From Cylicocyclus nassatus (Eukaryota; Nematoda; Chromadorea; Rhabditida; Strongylidae): 64,000 nt of DNA. Made by a program: the position numbers and the translations under genes. Positions 58,740 through 64,000 of the stretch are shown piece by piece (position 1 is the first letter of the stretch; every line of letters begins with the position of its first letter). A model generated the notes under the pieces. That model ran no database searches, was not told the origin of the DNA, and saw only the letters and a list, made by a program, of their open reading frames with translations. The stretch lies in the NCBI GenBank assembly GCA_958299035.1, contig CATQJL010000316.1, forward strand, positions 3,498,674 to 3,562,673. The letters run 5' to 3'.

Positions 58740-59537
58740 CAATCAACACTCTCTGAACCCTCTGCCATGCTCAGGCATGAAAAAATGATGTCGCTTAGGA
58801 TTTGAGAAGCTCGAGAGTGTCGCTGCCAAGAAAAAGAAAAGTTATCTATTTCAAACGTATTCTTAGCAATTTTATTACAGGACGGTTCTAAGATTGGTGC
58901 GTCATGTCTTGAACAGCCGGATCTTACATAATTTACAATATTCAGAATAATCAAGTTAAAATCAAAACAAAATCGGACGTAATCAATTTGGAGTCGAGCT
59001 CTTTTGCCTCGCACACCTCCCAATTAAAACGGCTTACCCACTCCCCTCGGTTGAAAAGAGGCCGCTGGCTACGAAAATTTCAGCTTGAACGTATAAAAGC
59101 TTTCTTGAACAGAGTCGTTTGGTTGGAGTCTGGTACTCAAAAACCAGAGATCTGTGCACTTGTACTTATGAATTAAAGCGGGCCTTATGCTGGTGGATCA
59201 TGCACACCCTGTACCATGAGTTTTACATGCGTGTTTTAGCACGTTTTATGAAGATGAAGATAAAATATGAAATTGAAGTTAGTAACATTGAAAGCTTGCT
59301 TTATCCTTCAGTGCTTTCTGCATCTATCAATCTCATATTTATCTCTTCATCTTCGCAATATTGATCTAATTTAACGGTTGCCATAGGTAGCAGTTTGAAA
59401 CAGAACCATTCATGACAAAATTGCGCTTTGGAAGAAAGCAGCCTACAAGTTTTTGATTACGGAACTTTTTCAAGAGTAATAGCAAGAAAAAGAAGCAAAA
59501 GCAAAGATTTCCATTTTTTGCGGAATAAATGTGATAC

Positions 59538-59704
59538 CTTTCTCAACAGCGGATTTTTCTTTCTCATTGTGCGCATCAGGATTATCCGCTATGTAGCAAT
59601 ATGTGTGATCACTCTTCGTACTTTCGCTATGCACGCGTGGCAGTTCATTCTCATAAGTCGAAGTTATGTAGTTTTTGTCCAAAGTGGAAGCCATCGTGGA
59701 GATC
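59538..59704 (-). CDS. unrecognised host exon
   Basis: A 167-nt open segment lies between a TTTTTAG acceptor and a GAGAAAG|GTATCA donor. It encodes TMASTLDKNYITSTYENELP..DHTYCYIADNPDAHNEKEKSAVEK, a hydrophilic, tyrosine- and acid-rich stretch that could be cytoplasmic or extracellular. A small candidate exon upstream (59867-59905, VQTLYQLKTE) has good splice sites but the phase does not join directly. Family unknown. Confidence 0.35.
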
Positions 59705-60669
59705 CTAAAAATTCATTGGACAATTTTCTTTTTCAAATACTGTTGATGTCAGTGATGGCACATATACTCAACGGGATTGCTGACATATGGATTCGACTTA
59801 TTCTCTGCATTATCTTTCATGCAGATAATCTTGTAGTCAAGGGTGCGTAGTGGAAGCCGATTCTCCACCTACCTTCAGTTTTGAGCTGGTACAAGGTTTG
59901 AACTATTTTGCTGAAGATAAAAAAAGGAAAATGAGCAAACGAATGCAAGAGAATATTGAAAGCATATTTCTAAGTAGTTCACTCTTAAGAACTCGCCGTC
60001 ACCTACTGCGGGCACCCGAAGGCCGTCCCGACATGGACACGTCTACGCCTCAGCACTCTTTACGATTCTAGAGAATAAAAGCTAAGCTTCATGATAAATT
60101 CGGATAATTGAAGGACTCTAACCCAACGGTCTTTTTTAGGGCCAATAACTGTGTCCCAACGCCCTCTTGAAAGCCACACAATGAGTACAACGGCATAAAT
60201 ATTTCAAATAATCTGTAAATTAAATGGTGTATTTGTAAGTGAACCTCAGCTAGACTTTATGAAATTTACCAAGAAAATTTTGTTATAACGTAATGCGAAG
60301 AAATTAGGTCGATCCAGGCAGTAACCTTAGGGAACCAGGATTTCGAATGATAAAATAACGAAAAATCATGCGAGATTTTTACTGTTATAAATCTGGTGTC
60401 TGGAGATGTCAGCAATTGCGAGTTTATGGGGTTTGAAGGGTAAGTGTCGTTCTACAGACGGTGAAAGAATCAGGTCGATTTGTGGATATTTTTCTTCAGT
60501 CCCCCCTCCCCGTCTACGTTTTTGGGAGGTGAGTGTTCGGCACTACCACCTTCACTTTTGGCGGCTAGTGGTAGCTGGGACCATCTTCACTTTTGAGGGG
60601 ATCGGCTCCCTTCACCGCACCTTCGCTTGCAGTTACTTGTCAAGCTTTTAGCACAACTATTATATCAAA

Positions 60670-60903
60670 CTAGATGGCTTACCCGGCTCCGCCTGTGTAC
60701 GTATGTTCCGAATAGAAATTATGATTTCTGAACGGATCGGGGAAAAGTAGCCTATGACACCCGCCCTGCCCCGAAGTATATATGTGCAAAGTTTGGTCCC
60801 GATCGGTTCAGAAATAAAAATTTCTATTCGGAGCATACGTACTACACACACAGACAGACAGACATACAGACAGACAAACAGACATTCAGCTTTATATATA
60901 AGA
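60670..60903 (-). mobile_element. nonautonomous Helitron-like element 3, short
   Basis: On the minus strand it begins TCTTATATATAAAGCTGAAT (60903 downwards) and ends in a GGCGGAGCC hairpin followed by CTAG (60670-60673). The flanking bases on that strand are A before and T after. At 234 bp it is the smallest of the set, consisting almost only of the two ends. Confidence 0.72.
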
Positions 60904-60973
60904 TGTCGGTTTTCACACTTTGTGGAAACTCTGTTATCAATGTATGCAAAGCAAAGTGAAAGGACGTAATTAA

Positions 60974-62403
60974 TCTTATATTAGGTCGTTTCATAAGTTC
61001 GTCGACTTTTTATTTTTGTCGCCGTTTTTCGATGAAGCGGTTGGTTTACGGCAAAGTGCCTAACCAATGAAAAGAGAAAATCTTGCTCTGAAAGAACTCT
61101 TGTTCGTTTTTGGAGCGAACTTGAATCCCCTTCTTTTACGACTTATCAAAGCAAAATTTTTTGAGAGGCAAAAATTGGCGATTGCGGCAAATGCACTTTC
61201 CGCATTTGGTCCGTATTCCTCAAGATGTTTCTGTCATAGTTAGGCGGAATGGATAGTAGCAAGCAAGACTGAAACACTGAATAATTTGCAGCATGCCAAT
61301 ATGCATAGAACCGTTTGAACAAGGTCCCAATGGTTGTTGTCTTTGACTGCTGCCGCTTGAGTTTGGCGCGTTGTTCAGCGACACAATGTGTCGGTCCTCC
61401 TATCGGAACTTGAGGAACGGATGCGTTTTTCTAAGTGGTGTAGATGTATGAGTACAAGCTTTGACCAACATTTTACCCTTTCTCAAAAAATTTTTTGACG
61501 TGGGAACTTCTTCAAATTGGGCCAAACGCAAAACATCTACACACATGGTAAACGTGCGCTTAATCTTTCTTTATAGCCTCTCTTTGGATATGGAGACTAC
61601 TTTTATATGCACCGTAGTACCACAAACAGTTGTTTCTCATCACTCATAACAATTTCAGACGAAAAATTCCCACTTGTGGCTCCGTATACAGATCGAAAGT
61701 TGCGGTTGCCGCAATCGCCAATTTTTGCCTCTCAAAAAATTTTGCTTTGATAAGTCGTAAAAGAAGGGGGTTCAAGTTTGCTCCAAAAACGACAACAGTT
61801 CTTGTAGAGCAAGATTTTCTCTTTTTCATTGGTACAGGTACTTTGCCGTAAACCAACCGCTTCATCGAAAAACGGCGACAAAATTAAAAAGTCGACGAAT
61901 TTGTGAAACGACCTAATATATAAAGATGAATGTGTGTCTGTCTGTATGTATGTCTGTATGTGTGTACGTATGTGCGGAATAGAAATTTTTATTTCTGAGC
62001 CAATTTGGACCAAACTTGGCACACATATACTTCGGGGCAGGGAGCGTCATAGGCTACTTTTCGTTAACAATCGATATCGATTTTATCGGTTTCACCGATT
62101 CTTTTGCAGAGATCACCTACGGGGCTGGGAGTTGGCAGAGGGGGGCAAGTGGGCATGGGGATTCCGAATACAATATTAGTTTCTAAAATTATCGATTACT
62201 TTCGATTTTATTGATTTTTGCAAAGTTTGAGCTACAGGGCTGGGAGTTGGCGCAGGGGGGTAAGTGGGCATGCTGATTTCGAAAACAACACAGGGAACGG
62301 GAAATGAAGTGTAGAAGTGGGCACAGGGAAAACTGTACAAGGATAGGGATGAGACTTTTACAGTGTTTTGAAAGCCCCGAGCGGAGCCGCGTAAGCAAGC
62401 TAA
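60974..62403 (+). mobile_element. Helitron-like element 4, interrupted by a MITE
   Basis: The 5' end TCTTATAT at 60974 is cut by the MITE 60984-61913 and resumes as ATATAAAGATGAATGTGTGT. Body motifs (GGACCAAACTTGGCACACAT, GGCTACTTTTCG, ATCGATATCGATTTTATC, CTACGGGGCTGGGAGTTGGC) match element 2. The 3' end is CGAGCGGAGCCGCGTAAGCAAGCTAA, i.e. a hairpin plus CTAA. The right-hand flank is A rather than T. Confidence 0.62.
60984..61913. mobile_element. mariner-like MITE with long inverted repeats
   Basis: Ends GGTCGTTTCATAAGTTCGTC and GACGAATTTGTGAAACGACC are inverted and bordered by TA (60982-60983, 61914-61915). Arms extend about 200 bp (AAGCGGTTGGTTTACGGCAA, GACTTATCAAAGCAAAATTT). The centre (about 61200-61690) is unrelated AT-rich DNA with no transposase. 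Confidence 0.82.
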
Positions 62404-63532
62404 ATATAATATCCCATTCATGACGGTCGAGTGTGGCAATTCTTCTAGAAAGAGCGGGTTTGCAGTAAAAAGGCTTAATAGTAACGTGTGCTGTCTAGCA
62501 AATGAAAAGGTCAATACTAGGTCAAGGGTCAGTGTTGCATGTAAGCAGTGTGAATGAAGGAAGGTGAAATCAGAAAGATGATGAGTCCATCATGTAAAAA
62601 AGGATTGTAACGCATTAGCAAATTAAGCAACTGATAAGAAAACTGAAGAAGCAATGTTCTAGGATTATTTGCATGCTTGCCACTTTTGCCTTGTGTAATC
62701 AAGAGCTGCTTTCTGCTTGTCACTCGTGATAAGCAAAGTACAACACCGCTTATAATTTGTAAAAAAACGTGGCGTCAGTTTCACTTCGTCGCTGGAAGCG
62801 AGTTTCAGAGTGTCTCGCGTGTTAAACTCAAGCTAGCCGTACTGGTTTCAAGTAAATCTTCGAATCATTCTACTTAGCATGCATTTTTGGCAAGCTGGTA
62901 TTGTATCAACAAGCATACCACAAAAAGGTAATTCCCGAGACTCATTGTCAGCTAGAAATGCAGAGAGGGTTACAAAAGTTCTAACAACAGCTGCTAAATT
63001 GATTTGCTGCTGTCGGCACAGGGCAGGGTAGGGTACGATAAGAAGCGTTTCATGCGTGGTTTTTCAAATTTATGTACACGCTCTTTCTTTATACCCAAAA
63101 AACGTAAAGAGCTGTGTTTACAGTCATGCTTTCGAAGGTTATACTATGCAGTGTCAGGTTCAAAGAAATCAATAATGCTAAAGGTAAAACAACTTTTCCG
63201 TTATCGCTTTTCTCACTAAGCGGGAGAGATTTGCAGAACTGTGTATATAAGTAACTATTTCTCTATCATATGATGACCACTGAAAATTTCACAAAGGTTT
63301 TTCCCGACTTAACCTGACTAAATGCTCACAGAATCCAGTTTTGAATCATAGATCTCTGGTGATCATTTTGTAGAGCTTGCTTCGTTCTAATGGAGATTAT
63401 CGCAATGCACAGTATCCCAACACTATATTCACAGGGGTATAGTGGTTATGGCCCGGCAGATATTTGAACACGGTGAAAAACTTGTTGAAAATCCTATCTA
63501 GAGAATTAGTTTTCTCTTTATCTTATATATTA
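62404..63532. other. no gene recognised
   Basis: AT-rich with short frames only. Confidence 0.4.
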
Positions 63533-64000
63533 GGTCATTCCGAAAGTAATTTCGCTTTTTTCAAACGGACGCCACATGTGACGGAACAAAGATTTCTAAA
63601 AGATCTTGGAAGCATTCGATGCAGAATTTCGTCCTCTTTCTAAAGATTATGAAATCATTGCAGCATAATCAATGAGCTTTCAGAAAATAACCAAAATCTG
63701 CGACCCATGCTTTTTAAGATGGTCAAGTTTCACAATTTTTTAAAACTTTCAAATCAATCCTCAGAAAAAGTTCAAGTAACGGTTCGATAGAACAAACCTT
63801 ATAGAATACAGCACTTCTTTTTTCTCTTCCTCGTAGCTCGCCGTAATATTTTTTAGATTTTTAAACAGAACTATCGGATTTTGGCAGGCCCACCTCAGCC
63901 ACAATCGCATCAAACATCGTAATTTTTCGGAATTTGAGTCTACCAAGACGGTACTACGTGTTAGCAATAATTTTACAAAGCAAATGAGGGTTTACGGGTC
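63533..64000. mobile_element. left end of a mariner-like element, cut by the window edge
   Basis: TA|GGTCATTCCGAAAGTAATTT resembles mariner terminal repeats and directly follows TCTTATATAT, the start sequence of the Helitron-like elements. No partner end occurs before base 64000 and no transposase is recognisable. Confidence 0.5.

Overview
The window looks like a transposon-rich stretch of a nematode genome, most likely a clade V parasite of the hookworm/strongylid type. Three things point there: short (about 49-77 bp) introns with GTAAGT-like donors and TTTCAG-like acceptors; host exons of nematode families (von Willebrand A plus C-type lectin 'CLEC' proteins, a patched-related exon, a DUF7802-like membrane protein); and RTE retrotransposons whose endonuclease/reverse transcriptase closely resembles those I recall from Ancylostoma. 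The species is an inference. No bacterial operon, rRNA gene or CRISPR array is present.

Layout. 783-7466 (minus): an incomplete vWFA/C-type lectin gene (gene A). Its last-but-one visible intron is about 4.1 kb and full of fold-back repeats. A 3.2-kb RTE element with a 13-bp target duplication sits just upstream of its first recognisable exon. A patched-like exon lies antisense inside another intron. 11.8-16.4 kb: a mariner-like MITE and two Helitron-like elements. 19.1-21.8 kb (minus): a vWFA-like exon, then a nearly complete paralogue of gene A (gene B). Exon lengths match between A and B, but one splice donor of B is GA instead of GT. 22.7-26.1 kb: a fold-back MITE split by a 5'-truncated RTE. 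26.1-35.2 kb: a full Ty3/gypsy-type LTR retrotransposon (248-bp LTRs, ATTTT target duplication). The end of its pol frame is split by a 4.0-kb hAT-like element (30572-34604; terminal inverted repeats, 8-bp duplication GTTCTGAG). That element contains no recognisable transposase but carries intron-containing, frame-damaged host exons of a DUF7802-like gene and of another unrecognised gene.

35-64 kb: mostly nonautonomous repeats. These are several mariner-type MITEs with TA duplications, a family ending in AAAGGCA(T/G)TGTCC, a larger inverted-repeat family (47.8-49.5 and 54.9-55.8 kb), tandem arrays, a Penelope-like GIY-YIG fragment with a hammerhead-like motif downstream, and two more Helitron-like elements, one interrupted by a MITE. 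Isolated host exons on the minus strand include a C-terminal transmembrane exon (51841-51989) and an unrecognised exon (59538-59704).

The most interesting object is the nested 30572-34604 element: a Pack-type (gene-capturing) DNA transposon inside an LTR retrotransposon. All coordinates were worked out by eye; exon boundaries rest on splice consensus, reading-phase continuity and comparison between the two CLEC paralogues.
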